Assembly (NCBI GenBank): GCA_964432985.1 | Contig: CAYSPT010000014.1 | Coordinates: 32,323 to 96,322, forward strand | Length of the DNA: 64,000 bases | Direction of reading: 5' to 3' | Origin: CAYSPT01 sp964432985 | GTDB taxonomy: Bacteria; Muiribacteriota; CAYSPT01 | In this document: one piece after another, positions 52,787 through 61,990 of the stretch | How the letters are laid out: each line of letters opens with the position of its first letter | Position numbering within the stretch: the first letter of the stretch is position 1 | Made by a program: the position numbers and the translations under genes | The notes under the pieces: model-generated | Told to the model about the DNA's origin: nothing | The model's database searches: none | What the model saw: only the letters and a program-made list of their open reading frames with translations

Positions 52787-54316
52787 CTACAGCGTGTTGT
52801 GCTCCTCTACTTCAGAAGCCTGAAAGGTTTGCTGTTCATCTTCCCCCACTGCGGGAGTGAGCAGCGGCTGAAAATTACTATCTGACTTGCTTGAAACGGT
52901 ACCAGATTGGTCTGCTAATCCCTGCTTGCTTACGGAATCCTGCGTGCGTACACTATCCTGCGTGTATACACTATCCTGCGCGCGTACACTATCATCAACC
53001 TCGTGCTCAACCTCCGCTTCTTGTACCAGGAATTTCTGTTGAAGGTCCTGCCTCTGGCGTATCTTTCTCCGTGTTTTACGGGCAGTGGGAAGTTTTGCTT
53101 TCTTGACAACCCGCCCTGCGAAAGAGAGTGCATCCGCCTGCTCGATATCACCTGGTACATTCTGTCCGGTAGTAAAGTAAGAAACAGGCAGCCTGGTTTC
53201 TTGCAGGAGTCTGAAGACCGGACCAATCGTGTTGGTCTCGTCCAGCTTGGTAACTATTATGCTGTTAAATGCAACTGTCCTGAACTTTTTAACGATATCC
53301 TTCATGTCTTCATATTTTGTGGTGCCGCTGATAACCAGGTATGACTCGATTCCCACCTCATCAACCAAAAATCGCTTCAATTCGGACATACTGCTTCTGT
53401 TTTTTTGGCTTCTCCCGGCAGAATCAATGAAGATGACTTCTTTATCTTTAAATCTTTCTACTGCCAGAACCAGTTCAGCCGGGGTGTAAACGACCTCGAA
53501 CGGTAGATACATTATCTTGCAGTACTGCTCGAGCTGCTCAGGAGCTCCGATACGAAACATGTCGAAGGTGATGATTCCCACCGAACGGCCTTCTCTGATA
53601 GACAGGTCACAGGCCAGCTTCACCAGAGTGGTGGTTTTTCCAACACCCGTCGGTCCGATAAACGCCACGATCTTTTGCCTGCCGTCTTCGATCTTTTCCA
53701 CTTCCGGACCGATTACCACTTTATCAGCAAGCTTCTTTTTGACTCTCTCGCGGATTTCAACAAACTTCCGAGGTCCCTTTCCCGCCTGTGTCTCTTCAGA
53801 GAATTCTTGCTCCATCGAGTCCAGGATGTCCTGAACAAAAACCTGATTCAACCCCTGCACCGTCAGTGCATCAAAAAACGGCTGGAGCTCATCGCTGACA
53901 GTCTGGAGAGGTTCGACCTCCACAGTGGTGACTGTGGCTGGTGGTTTCTCCCGCTCGATTTCCATGCGTTTAACCCGTTCCCCAATGAGCTTGATCTCCT
54001 TCATCAGCTCACCGTACTGTACCACTTCACGACGGGGCTCTTCTGCAGGCGGCGGCGCGGATACCGCCTGGACAGGTTGTGTAATTTGGTTCCGCTTTAA
54101 GGGAAGGGAAACGATGGGCGTTGTTTCCTGCTCTTCAGGTTCTTCGGACTTACCGGCAACAATCTCAACGGTGCTTTTTCCCATTGCGAAAAAGTTCAGT
54201 ATGCCCCACTTTTTAATTGTCCGAATATTAAATATAAATGCGTCTTTTCCAAACTCCTTCTCTACTTTGTGCTTTGCTTCTGAAATAGTAGCTCCAGTAA
54301 AAATTTTTATATTCAC
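52787..54316 (-). CDS. flhF: Flagellar SRP-like GTPase FlhF
   Basis: 509 residues from a GTG with GAGGGA upstream. The start MNIKIFTGATISEAKHKVEKE is typical of FlhF. A basic/acidic B domain (about 60-150) precedes the NG GTPase domain: FIGPTGVGKTTTLVKLA (G1), VGIITFDMFRIGAPEQL, EVIFIDSAGRSQKN (G3) and IIVTKLDETNTIGPVF (G4). FlhF fixes the place and number of flagella at the cell pole. The C-terminus carries an unusual tail including four near-identical hexapeptides (DSVRAQ type). Last of the flagellar genes in this window. Confidence 0.96.
   Translation of the reverse strand: MNIKIFTGATISEAKHKVEKEFGKDAFIFNIRTIKKWGILNFFAMGKSTVEIVAGKSEEPEEQETTPIVSLPLKRNQITQPVQAVSAPPPAEEPRREVVQYGELMKEIKLIGERVKRMEIEREKPPATVTTVEVEPLQTVSDELQPFFDALTVQGLNQVFVQDILDSMEQEFSEETQAGKGPRKFVEIRERVKKKLADKVVIGPEVEKIEDGRQKIVAFIGPTGVGKTTTLVKLACDLSIREGRSVGIITFDMFRIGAPEQLEQYCKIMYLPFEVVYTPAELVLAVERFKDKEVIFIDSAGRSQKNRSSMSELKRFLVDEVGIESYLVISGTTKYEDMKDIVKKFRTVAFNSIIVTKLDETNTIGPVFRLLQETRLPVSYFTTGQNVPGDIEQADALSFAGRVVKKAKLPTARKTRRKIRQRQDLQQKFLVQEAEVEHEVDDSVRAQDSVYTQDSVRTQDSVSKQGLADQSGTVSSKSDSNFQPLLTPAVGEDEQQTFQASEVEEHNTL
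52922..52993 (-). repeat. Four tandem 18-bp repeats in the flhF tail
   Basis: Units at 52922-52939, 52940-52957, 52958-52975 and 52976-52993 encode, from the N-terminal side, DSVRAQ, DSVYTQ, DSVRTQ and DSVSKQ. The first three units in reading order differ by one or two bases. Being in-frame 18-mers they can change copy number without a frameshift. Confidence 0.85.
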
Positions 54317-54332
54317 TACCGTCCCTCAAATC

Positions 54333-55319
54333 CTATGAAATACCTGTTAGTTCCATGTTCTGACCTTTTCCGGTCAGACCAGGAGCATCTTCTCTGTCAC
54401 GAGAGAGAGAAGGTATACGACACCCGAAAATACCAGCAATTCTTCCCAGAAAAGTTTTCATTCCTCCGGAGGATTCCCGCTGAACCTGTACCTTGAGCAG
54501 CTTCATGGCAAGGGCTTCAATACACTTGCTTGCCTTCGCAGCAGGATAGGATAGCACGAAGGGCGCCCGGTGCCGCACAGCTTCAGCAACAACGGAATCC
54601 TCGTAAACAAAACCTCCGCTTTTTACATATACATTAAGAAAATGCCGGGCTACTTCGCGCAACCGGTCGGTGGTTTCACCGGCCTCAATGGTTGACTTCA
54701 CCCGGTTGATAACTACATGGATATCCGGCTCCTCGACCTCTTCAGACAAAGCTTTGATCACTCCGTAAGCATCCAATAGAGCCGTCGGCTCGGGATTAGT
54801 GACGAGAAGCACTTTGTCTGCCAGGATGGCGAATTCCAGGACATTCCGGGACAGTCCCGCTCCGGTATCGACAATAATGATATCGTAGCGGTATTCAAGA
54901 GATTCCAGGTCAAAGAGAATCTGTTCCCGCATTTCCCCGTTGAGATCAGCCAGTTCTTGAATTCCGGCCCCTCCGGCAATAACATCGATACCCCCTGGCC
55001 CCGGAATAACCACCTCATCGAAGCTCCGGGTGCCCTCTACCACATCATTAAGCGTAAACGACGGGTTAAGCCCCAGAATGACATCCAGATTGGCCATTCC
55101 CAGATCGGCATCGATTACCAGCACCTTCTGACCTAGTTGAGCCAGTTTAATGGCCAGATTAGCCACCAGGTGCGATTTACCGACCCCTCCCTTTCCGCTG
55201 GTCACCGTGAATATTTGAGCTGGATCTCTATCCAGCTTTTCTTCTCCGAATTCATCCTGGTCCAGTTTGGATCTTATTTCGTTGACCAGAGACAGGATAC
55301 TTTCTCTTTCAGAAATCAT
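54333..55319 (-). CDS. MinD/ParA-type ATPase, FlhG paralogue without FlhF-activating motif
   Basis: 328 residues. Deviant Walker A loop TSGKGGVGKSHLVANLA, switch I region IDADLGMANLDVILG, and IIIVDTGAGLS. The N-terminus (MISERESILSLVNEIRSKLDQ) lacks the DQAxxLR pattern of FlhG. A short amphipathic segment (TFLGRIAGIFG) near the C-terminus could bind membranes. It lies between flhG and flhF, seven bases or less from its neighbours' boundaries, so it is likely to act in flagellar placement. A separate role in chromosome or protein positioning is possible. Confidence 0.88.
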   Translation of the reverse strand: MISERESILSLVNEIRSKLDQDEFGEEKLDRDPAQIFTVTSGKGGVGKSHLVANLAIKLAQLGQKVLVIDADLGMANLDVILGLNPSFTLNDVVEGTRSFDEVVIPGPGGIDVIAGGAGIQELADLNGEMREQILFDLESLEYRYDIIIVDTGAGLSRNVLEFAILADKVLLVTNPEPTALLDAYGVIKALSEEVEEPDIHVVINRVKSTIEAGETTDRLREVARHFLNVYVKSGGFVYEDSVVAEAVRHRAPFVLSYPAAKASKCIEALAMKLLKVQVQRESSGGMKTFLGRIAGIFGCRIPSLSRDREDAPGLTGKGQNMELTGIS

Positions 55320-55325
55320 ACCTCG

Positions 55326-56303
55326 TTACTTCCTCCCACTAGAATCTTGTTGAAGGTCCGAATCGAAACGCTTGTTTGAAGCAGGGCGGTTGAGCACACC
55401 CGAAATTCCCCGGTAACAACGCTGTAAGAATCCAAGGATGCCGGTTTTCTCCTCCTGCCTGTCAAGGGCAAATTCAAGGCCGTTCACAAACGGGTCCACC
55501 AATCGCTTGATACCCCTGGAAACAGGGCTGTACGGATACTTGACGGTAACCGGCACCCTCTGACGTACAGCATATTCGAGATGACTATCCTCGGGAAGCC
55601 ATCCAAGGCTCTGAATCTCATAGTCCAAAAATCGCCTGGCAACAGCGTGCAAGTTTGAAAGTACATCGTCCGCTTCATGTTCACTGCGGGCTCTGTTGAC
55701 AACCAGCCTGATTCTTGGCGCGCGGTCCATGGCGACCATGGCCTTGACAAGACTGTATGCATCAGCAATAGCGATATTTTCAGGGACAGTTACCACCAGG
55801 ACCTGATCCACTCCGGCCACTATATCGGTGACATTTTTCGAAATGCCGGCTCCCGTGTCTATAAGAACCAGGTCTGCCTGGCGTTCTAGCTTTTTAAAGC
55901 TATTTACCAGTTGGAAGCGCTGAGATGCGTCGAGATCTGCCAGATCAGCCATTCCAGCTGCGCCAGGTACGATCCTCAGACCGTGGGGGCCTTCCACTAT
56001 AATATCTTTTAGCTCCCGTTTCCCGGTCACGACATCATGCAGAGTATAAGGAGTCTGACTCCCACAGAGCACGCATATGTTGGCTGCGCCGAAATCGGCG
56101 TCAACGAGCACGACTTTAAAATCACGCCGGGCTAGCGACAAGGCCAGATTGAGTGCAATGTTTGATTTACCGACACCGCCTTTGCCGCTGGCAATTGCAA
56201 TCAGCGAAGCCCGGAAACGCTTCCCGACGCCATTCCCCGGCCCCCCCATTAAGCGCTGCCGGACTCGTACCAGCCGCCGCAATTCTTCTGCCTGATCAGC
56301 CAT
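55326..56303 (-). CDS. flhG: Flagellar number regulator FlhG (MinD-type ATPase)
   Basis: 325 residues. The N-terminus MADQAEELRRLVRVRQ contains the DQAxxLR motif that stimulates FlhF GTPase activity in FlhG proteins. The deviant Walker A loop is ASGKGGVGKSNIALNLA, followed by VDADFGAANICVLCG and LVLIDTGAGIS. A C-terminal amphipathic stretch (GILGFLQRCYRGISGVLN) may bind the membrane. FlhG limits flagellar number by acting on FlhF. The gene stands on the far side of its paralogue from flhF, an order different from the common flhF-flhG. Confidence 0.93.
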   Translation of the reverse strand: MADQAEELRRLVRVRQRLMGGPGNGVGKRFRASLIAIASGKGGVGKSNIALNLALSLARRDFKVVLVDADFGAANICVLCGSQTPYTLHDVVTGKRELKDIIVEGPHGLRIVPGAAGMADLADLDASQRFQLVNSFKKLERQADLVLIDTGAGISKNVTDIVAGVDQVLVVTVPENIAIADAYSLVKAMVAMDRAPRIRLVVNRARSEHEADDVLSNLHAVARRFLDYEIQSLGWLPEDSHLEYAVRQRVPVTVKYPYSPVSRGIKRLVDPFVNGLEFALDRQEEKTGILGFLQRCYRGISGVLNRPASNKRFDSDLQQDSSGRK

Positions 56304-56337
56304 CTACCATAACCTGCCTTTATATATTGACCGTACC

Positions 56338-56437
56338 NNNNNNNNNNNNNNNNNNNNNNNNNNNNNNNNNNNNNNNNNNNNNNNNNNNNNNNNNNNNNNN
56401 NNNNNNNNNNNNNNNNNNNNNNNNNNNNNNNNNNNNN
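56338..56437. other. Assembly gap (100 N) cutting flhA
   Basis: Exactly 100 N. The flhA C-terminus (about 100 residues, so roughly 300 bases) is missing, so the real gap is larger than shown. The edges share no sequence. Confidence 0.95.
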
Positions 56438-58200
56438 TATTGCCGGCAAATAAACCGGGAGAGAGACTGACGGGCATACTCTGTCAGAATCTCTATATCT
56501 TTGGTCATCCGGCCGTACTTGGCCAGCGTCTCCATGATAGTTGCCATATTCCGGATCGATACACCTTCGTTGAGCAGATTCTGAAGTATCTCCTGCAGGT
56601 CACCAGCCGGCAGAAGATGCGGGACCAGCTCATCAACCACTGTCGGGTTTGTCTGCTTGACCGTGTCAAGAATTGTTTTTAGTTCTTCACGGCCGAGGAT
56701 CTGTGCAGCGTCACGCTTGATGACCTCAGAAAGATGTGTAGCTACAACGGACGGCGGATCGACAACCGTGTATCCGGCCGTCTCAGCTTTCTCGCGTTGA
56801 TCTTCCGTAATCCATGTGGCAGGCAGACCGAAGGCCGGCTCTATCGTTTCACGACCGGCCAGTTTTTCAGTTACATTTCCCGGGTTCATAGCCAGGTAGC
56901 ACTCGACGAGAATATCATTCCGGGCTACTTCCACTCCCCTGATCTTGATCGAATAGGCGTTGGGTTTGAGCTGCATATTGTCCCGTATCCTGATGGGAGG
57001 AACGATCAGTCCCAGTTCCAGTGCACACTGCCTGCGAATCATAGTTACCCGGTCGAGAAGGTCGCCCCCCTGCCGGGGATCGACCAGAGGGATCAGGCTG
57101 TAACCGATTTCGATCTCCATCGGATCAACATGAAGAAGAGACGCAACATTTTCTGGTTTTTTGGCTTCTTCAGCGGCCTTGGCCGCTTCTTCCGGCGGGG
57201 GCTTGAGCGTCTCCGGTTTCATCGCGTCTTCCTTACCGGCACGGCTGAGCAGATATCCCAGGGTTCCGGAACCAGCTCCCAGAAACATGAACGGGAGCTT
57301 GGGCAAACTCGGTACCATCCCCATAAACAGCAGCAAACCTGCGGCAATATAGAGGATCTTCGGTTCATTGATCAGCTGGGTGGCGATATCGCTGCCGAGA
57401 TTTCCCTCTGATGCAGAGCGGGTCACGATAATACCGGTGGCGGTGGCTATCAGCAATGCCGGGATCTGGGCAACCAGACCATCACCGATGGTATACAGAC
57501 CATATATTCCCAGTGACTCTCCAATACCCATCCCATGCTGAATCACCCCGATAATCAAGCCACCGACCAGGTTGATCAGCGTGATGACGATTCCAGCAAT
57601 AGCATCACCTTGCACAAACTTGCTGGCACCGTCCATAGCCCCGTAAAAATCGGCTTCCCGCTGGATATCCTTGCGGCGCGTACGGGCCTCAGCGTCCGAA
57701 ATCAAACCCGAGTTCAGATCGGCGTCTATTGCCATCTGCTTACCAGGCATGGCGTCCAACGTAAATCTGGCTGCCACTTCCGCTACGCGGGCGGACCCCT
57801 TGGTGATAACGATAAACTGGATCACTACCAGGATGAGGAAGATGACGAACCCGACAACCATATTGCCCCCGACCACAAACTCTCCGAACGCTCGGATCAT
57901 CTGTCCTTCAAACTGGCGGCCCAACAGGAGAATAAGGCGGGTGGAGGAAACATTCAATCCCAATCTGAACAGTGTCACAACCAGAAGCAGAGAGGGAAAC
58001 ACCGAAAATTCCAGTGCTCTTGGCACATACATGGTGAGCATGAGTATGATGAGGGCGATCATAAGATTGAGCGTCAGAAAGAGATCGAGCAACGGAGTCG
58101 GCATAGGTATGACCATCATGACCACGATGGATACTACGCCGACGACGATCAGGATATCGCTGTTCTTCAAGATATCCGCCATCGGAATCACGTTGGGCAT
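56438..58200 (-). CDS. flhA: Flagellar export gate protein FlhA, C-terminus in gap
   Basis: 587 residues are present; FlhA is usually about 690, so the last part of the cytoplasmic domain is lost in the gap. Eight membrane helices fill residues about 15-325, with the FHIPEP-type block VFPSLLLVVTLFRLGLNVSSTRLIL and the loop GSARVAEVAARFTLDAMPGKQMAIDADL. A flexible Ala/Glu-rich linker (KPPPEEAAKAAEEAKKPE) joins the cytoplasmic domain. FlhA forms the nonameric ring that docks substrates and uses the proton motive force. It is separated from flhB by 165 bases with no other gene. Confidence 0.97.
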
Positions 58201-58365
58201 TTACTCTTTCTCCCTACTACCTTTTCTCTGGGCCGAACCTCGCTACCCGGTTCATCCTGTCTATCCCGCTTATTTAATAAACTCGCCTGCTGCGAACACA
58301 GATGTGCACCTCCATGTCATCGCGACGGCAAATCATGAAATTAGCGGGACCTGATACGTCAACCC

Positions 58366-59451
58366 TCATGCCGGAGCCCCCGCGATGCCCCTCTTTGATT
58401 CATACAGATAAGCGAGCACTTTGGCCACGGATTGGTACAGTTGCACCGGTATCATCTCACCTATCTCACAGTCCTTGTACAGAGACTGGGCAAGCGGTTT
58501 GTTTTCGTGGATGAACACCCCGTGCTCCCGGGCGATCTCCCTGATCCTCTGGGCAACGAATCCAGCCCCTTTGGCAACCACCGTCGGTACACTGTGGGGA
58601 TCATTTATATCGTATGCAAGAGCAACCGCAAGTTCGGTCGGATTAGTGATGACCACCTCGGCCTTAGGCACTTCGGACATCATTCTGCGCATGGAAAGTT
58701 GCATCTGCCGGCGCCGGAACTCCGCTTTGATCAGGGGATCACCCTCGACTTCCTTGCGCTCCTGCTTGATATCGTACTTCGACATCTTGATAGACTCTTC
58801 ATACTGCCACTTCTGAAAACCGTAATCGGCCAGGGAAAATATCAACAGCAGCACGCAGATCTGCATGGCAATTTTGAAAATAATCCATAGCAGCAAAAAG
58901 AGAGCCGGAGCTGAATCCATATCCATCATGTTGAGGAACGTAGGCAGATTGCCTTTGATGAACTGGTATGGCATATACCCGAGAAGAAACAGCTTTACGA
59001 TCGATTTGACCAGTTCGGCAGCTGATTTTACGGAAAAAATTCTTTTTACACCATTGATCGGATTAAACTTATCAGGTTTGGGCTTCATTGGTTCCAGGGT
59101 AAAGAGAAATCCTATCTGGGCCAGATTGACCAGCAGAGCCCCTACGAATCCAATAACGAGGAAAGGCGCTACAATCTTGCCGAACTCGACAATTATCATG
59201 GCGCTGTACGCGGAGAACTGTTCAGCATCCATATAGATATGATCCTGCAAGCTGAAACACCGGCGCAGAACATCGGACAGCCCGAAATAGAGGTGTTCTC
59301 GGAACCAGTAGAGTCCCAGGAAACCGATAAGGAGCAAGACTGCAGTATTCAAATCTACACTTTTGCAGACTTGTCCTTTTTCCCTTGACTTCCGTTTCCG
59401 GCGTTCTGTCGCCGGTTCAGTGCGCTGGCCTGTCGGTGAATCCTTCGCCAT
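58366..59451 (-). CDS. flhB: Flagellar export switch protein FlhB (NPTE variant)
   Basis: 361 residues. It starts DSPTGQRTEPATERRKRKSREKGQ-like, as FlhB does, then four membrane helices (LNTAVLLLIGFLGLYW onward), a cytoplasmic linker (KMSKYDIKQERKEVEGDPLIK) and the FlhB C-terminal domain. The autocleavage motif, normally NPTH, reads NPTE here (ITNPTELAVALAYD); the codons are AAT CCG ACC GAA. Cleavage occurs between Asn and Pro in known homologues and the His affects its rate. The stop and start codons of fliR and flhB are adjacent. Confidence 0.96.
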   Translation of the reverse strand: MAKDSPTGQRTEPATERRKRKSREKGQVCKSVDLNTAVLLLIGFLGLYWFREHLYFGLSDVLRRCFSLQDHIYMDAEQFSAYSAMIIVEFGKIVAPFLVIGFVGALLVNLAQIGFLFTLEPMKPKPDKFNPINGVKRIFSVKSAAELVKSIVKLFLLGYMPYQFIKGNLPTFLNMMDMDSAPALFLLLWIIFKIAMQICVLLLIFSLADYGFQKWQYEESIKMSKYDIKQERKEVEGDPLIKAEFRRRQMQLSMRRMMSEVPKAEVVITNPTELAVALAYDINDPHSVPTVVAKGAGFVAQRIREIAREHGVFIHENKPLAQSLYKDCEIGEMIPVQLYQSVAKVLAYLYESKRGIAGAPA

Positions 59452-60225
59452 TTACATAACTTTCATTAACTTGTAAATACTCTCGAAAATATATTGAAAA
59501 ATCCGGCAGTAATACGCATCCAGATAATTCATGAACGCTGCTAGCATGAGCAGGCCCAAACCAATTTTGATAGGAAAACTCATGAGAAATACTTGTATTT
59601 TCGGCACCGCTTTAGCCAGTATTCCCAGTACGAATGTAACGCAAATGAGTGCCGACATGAGCGGGAGGGCAATTCTCACAGCAATAACAAAAAGCAGTCC
59701 TATCTGTTGGACAAACTCCCTCCCCAGAGCGGCAGTGGGAACGAGCCCCACCCCCAGAGGGATGAGCGTAAAGCTGTCCTTTATAGCTATAAGCAGATGG
59801 TGGTGCCCGTTGATACTCAAAAAGATCAACATGGACAGGAAGAACTTGATTACGGAAATAATGGAAATTTGGGTCCGGTTACTGGGATCCATAACGTTCA
59901 CAATACCGAAACCCATTTGTATGCCGAATACCTGCCCGGCCAACCGGATTCCCTCAAAGAAACTCAACGCCACCAGTCCGATGAAAATCCCGACCAATAG
60001 CTCACGGACTACCATAAGGGCAAAGGGTATGATACTGCTCATCTGGAACATGTCGACACCGGGAATCAGTTGGAATATACTGATAGTCATCATAAGCGAT
60101 ATTCCCACCTTTACCTGGGTGGGAATCATCTGGCTCCCGAAAAAGGGATTCAAGATGAAAAAACCGCCAACCCGCATAAGCACGAGGAAAAACCTGGCAA
60201 ATTCAAGATACATCGCCGCCGCCAT
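59452..60225 (-). CDS. fliR: Flagellar export gate protein FliR
   Basis: 257 residues from the ATG at 60225 (GGAAGG six bases upstream); a TTG at 60249 is less likely. Six membrane helices with the family features FFLVLMRVGGFFILNPFFGSQ near the start, LVGIFIGLVALSFFEGIRLAGQVFGIQMG, and a C-terminal FPIKIGLGLLML. FliR sits with FliP and FliQ in the export gate. It overlaps the fliQ stop region and is immediately followed by flhB. Confidence 0.96.
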   Translation of the reverse strand: MAAAMYLEFARFFLVLMRVGGFFILNPFFGSQMIPTQVKVGISLMMTISIFQLIPGVDMFQMSSIIPFALMVVRELLVGIFIGLVALSFFEGIRLAGQVFGIQMGFGIVNVMDPSNRTQISIISVIKFFLSMLIFLSINGHHHLLIAIKDSFTLIPLGVGLVPTAALGREFVQQIGLLFVIAVRIALPLMSALICVTFVLGILAKAVPKIQVFLMSFPIKIGLGLLMLAAFMNYLDAYYCRIFQYIFESIYKLMKVM

Positions 60226-60238
60226 GGCCGACCTTCCG

Positions 60239-60508
60239 TCAATGTACAAAGTACACGATATTTGAATAAAGATGGGTTACATAATCAACCATCTTGGCCA
60301 GCATCCAAGGACCGAAAATAACCATGGAAACCAGCACAGCGCAAATTTTGGGGACAAACGTCAGGGTTTGCTCCTGAATAGAGGTGGTAGTCTGTATGAT
60401 ACTGACACAGAGACCGACTGTCAGGGCGACGATGAGCATTGGTGCTGAAATAGTAAGTGCAGTCAACATCGCTTCTCTCGCCAGTTGGAGCACCAGCTCA
60501 TGAGTCAC
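60239..60508 (-). CDS. fliQ: Flagellar export gate protein FliQ
   Basis: 89 residues, the usual size, from a GTG. Two membrane helices: AMLTALTISAPMLIVALTVGLCVSIIQ, with the conserved QTTTSIQEQTLTFVPKI after it, and ICAVLVSMVIFGPWMLAKM. Part of the FliPQR gate. It lies 41 bases after fliP. Confidence 0.96.
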   Translation of the reverse strand: MTHELVLQLAREAMLTALTISAPMLIVALTVGLCVSIIQTTTSIQEQTLTFVPKICAVLVSMVIFGPWMLAKMVDYVTHLYSNIVYFVH

Positions 60509-60549
60509 GCCACATCGTTCTCCTTCCGTCGTGTCTTAACCTGGATAAG

Positions 60550-61377
60550 CTAGATACTGGTGACAAGTGCCCTGACAACCAGGTTCCAACCGTCTACCAG
60601 GACGAAGAGCAAAACCTTGAACGGCAATGAAATCATGATGGGTGGTAACATAATCATACCCATCGACATCAGGACTGCCGCAGTTACCATGTCAACCACG
60701 AGAAACGGGATGAAAATAATTACTCCCATCTGAAATGCTGTTTTAATTTCGCTAATCATATATGCCGGTATCAGCGCCTGAATAGGGATGTCATCGGCAT
60801 TGCGGGGTTTTCGATTCTGGGATATTTTCATAAACAAAGCCAGATCTTTCTCCCGGGTGTGACGGAGCATGAACTTTCTCACCGGTACCATCGCCCGTTT
60901 CAACGCTACCTTCTGATCTATCTTTTTATCCAGAAACGGCATCAAAGCGTCATCATGAATAGCACTAAACACGTCACCCATAGTAAAAAGAGTCAAAAAC
61001 AGAGCAAGCCCGACTAAAATCTGATTGGACGGCATTTGCTGAGTGGCAATACCTCTTCTAACAAATGATAGAACAATAACTATTCTGGTAAAGGATGTCA
61101 TCATGACTAGAAGTGAAGGAGCCAGGGACAATACGGTCAGAATGAGAATGACCTGCAGACCGGTAGACACTTCATCCGGGCTGTCAACCTGGCCGACTTC
61201 CAGGGTCACCTTCGGCAAGGCAAACGGGACAGCAGCGGTTTCGGCTGTAGAAGAAGCGGGCTGACCATCGACTACGTCAATCCAGGTAGGGAAAAACAAC
61301 AGGAAGGCAGTCAGAGAGAGTAAGGTAAACGCCATCCTTCTCTCGTATAAACTGCTGCACTGCGGTCTAATGGTCAT
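60550..61377 (-). CDS. fliP: Flagellar export gate protein FliP
   Basis: 275 residues including a cleavable signal peptide (AFTLLSLTAFLLFFPTW). Conserved blocks: LTVLSLAPSLLVMMTSFTRIVIVLSFVR, ATQQMPSNQILVGLALFLTLF, IPAYMISEIKTAFQMGVIIFIPFLVVD and the C-terminal MIMLPPIMISLPFKVLLFVLVDGW. FliP forms the pentameric core of the gate. Start at 61377 has AGGA upstream; an internal ATG (MAFTLL) is also possible. Confidence 0.97.
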   Translation of the reverse strand: MTIRPQCSSLYERRMAFTLLSLTAFLLFFPTWIDVVDGQPASSTAETAAVPFALPKVTLEVGQVDSPDEVSTGLQVILILTVLSLAPSLLVMMTSFTRIVIVLSFVRRGIATQQMPSNQILVGLALFLTLFTMGDVFSAIHDDALMPFLDKKIDQKVALKRAMVPVRKFMLRHTREKDLALFMKISQNRKPRNADDIPIQALIPAYMISEIKTAFQMGVIIFIPFLVVDMVTAAVLMSMGMIMLPPIMISLPFKVLLFVLVDGWNLVVRALVTSI

Positions 61378-61438
61378 GCTTTCTCTTCCTGCGCTATTGT
61401 TTATATTTGCTGCTGCCTTGAATCAATTATTCGACGAA

Positions 61439-61990
61439 TCAATTATTCGACGAATCAGAGTGGGGAGAGAGACGTTTCATTCTCTCAATTTGATTGTGGA
61501 TAAACTGCATTTCATCATCTCTGCTTAAACGCTCAACGGGATTTTCGATAGGTGTATCCGGCATCGGATTTGCCGTAACCCCCATTGACGTAAGAACATT
61601 CTTGAATATCCCCGTTTGTGTCTGATGCCCGGATTCAAGACGGATCTTGTCGACATCCTCTTTATCTCCAATTTCTGCCAGGAGTGACACATTGTGATCC
61701 GTTACACCGAGTATCAACACTCTGTTAAACACTTCCACCACTGCAAGAAATCTGCCTTTTCCCAGGGGAATTGACTCCATTATCCGGGAATTCCGGGATC
61801 GGAAAAACGATCTTTTTCCACCAAGCACGAACCGAAGAGCGATAATGAGCCCGATGACAATAGCAAGGCCAATCCCAATGCGCTCAATAAGCTCCATGGA
61901 AGCCATGGAATGCGCACCAGCCAGAGGATTATTATAGGTATCCCCGACAAGTGGCGGTGCCGCAAGCAAAACGGATATGACAATACTCAT
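61439..61990 (-). CDS. fliO: Flagellar biosynthesis protein FliO
   Basis: 183 residues. A short exported N-terminus, one membrane helix (IGIGLAIVIGLIIALRFVLGG) and a cytoplasmic domain with IPLGKGRFLAVVEVFNRVLILGVTDHNVSLLAEI, as in FliO. It helps assemble FliP. The C-terminal 65 residues are less conserved. The ATG overlaps the fliY stop by four bases; a 61-base spacer separates it from fliP. Confidence 0.9.
   Translation of the reverse strand: MSIVISVLLAAPPLVGDTYNNPLAGAHSMASMELIERIGIGLAIVIGLIIALRFVLGGKRSFFRSRNSRIMESIPLGKGRFLAVVEVFNRVLILGVTDHNVSLLAEIGDKEDVDKIRLESGHQTQTGIFKNVLTSMGVTANPMPDTPIENPVERLSRDDEMQFIHNQIERMKRLSPHSDSSNN

Noticed and set aside
57535..58354. Long plus-strand frames of more than 220 residues
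   Set aside because: They are antisense to flhA; the low-complexity His/Asp/Gln composition is what hydrophobic codons give on the other strand.
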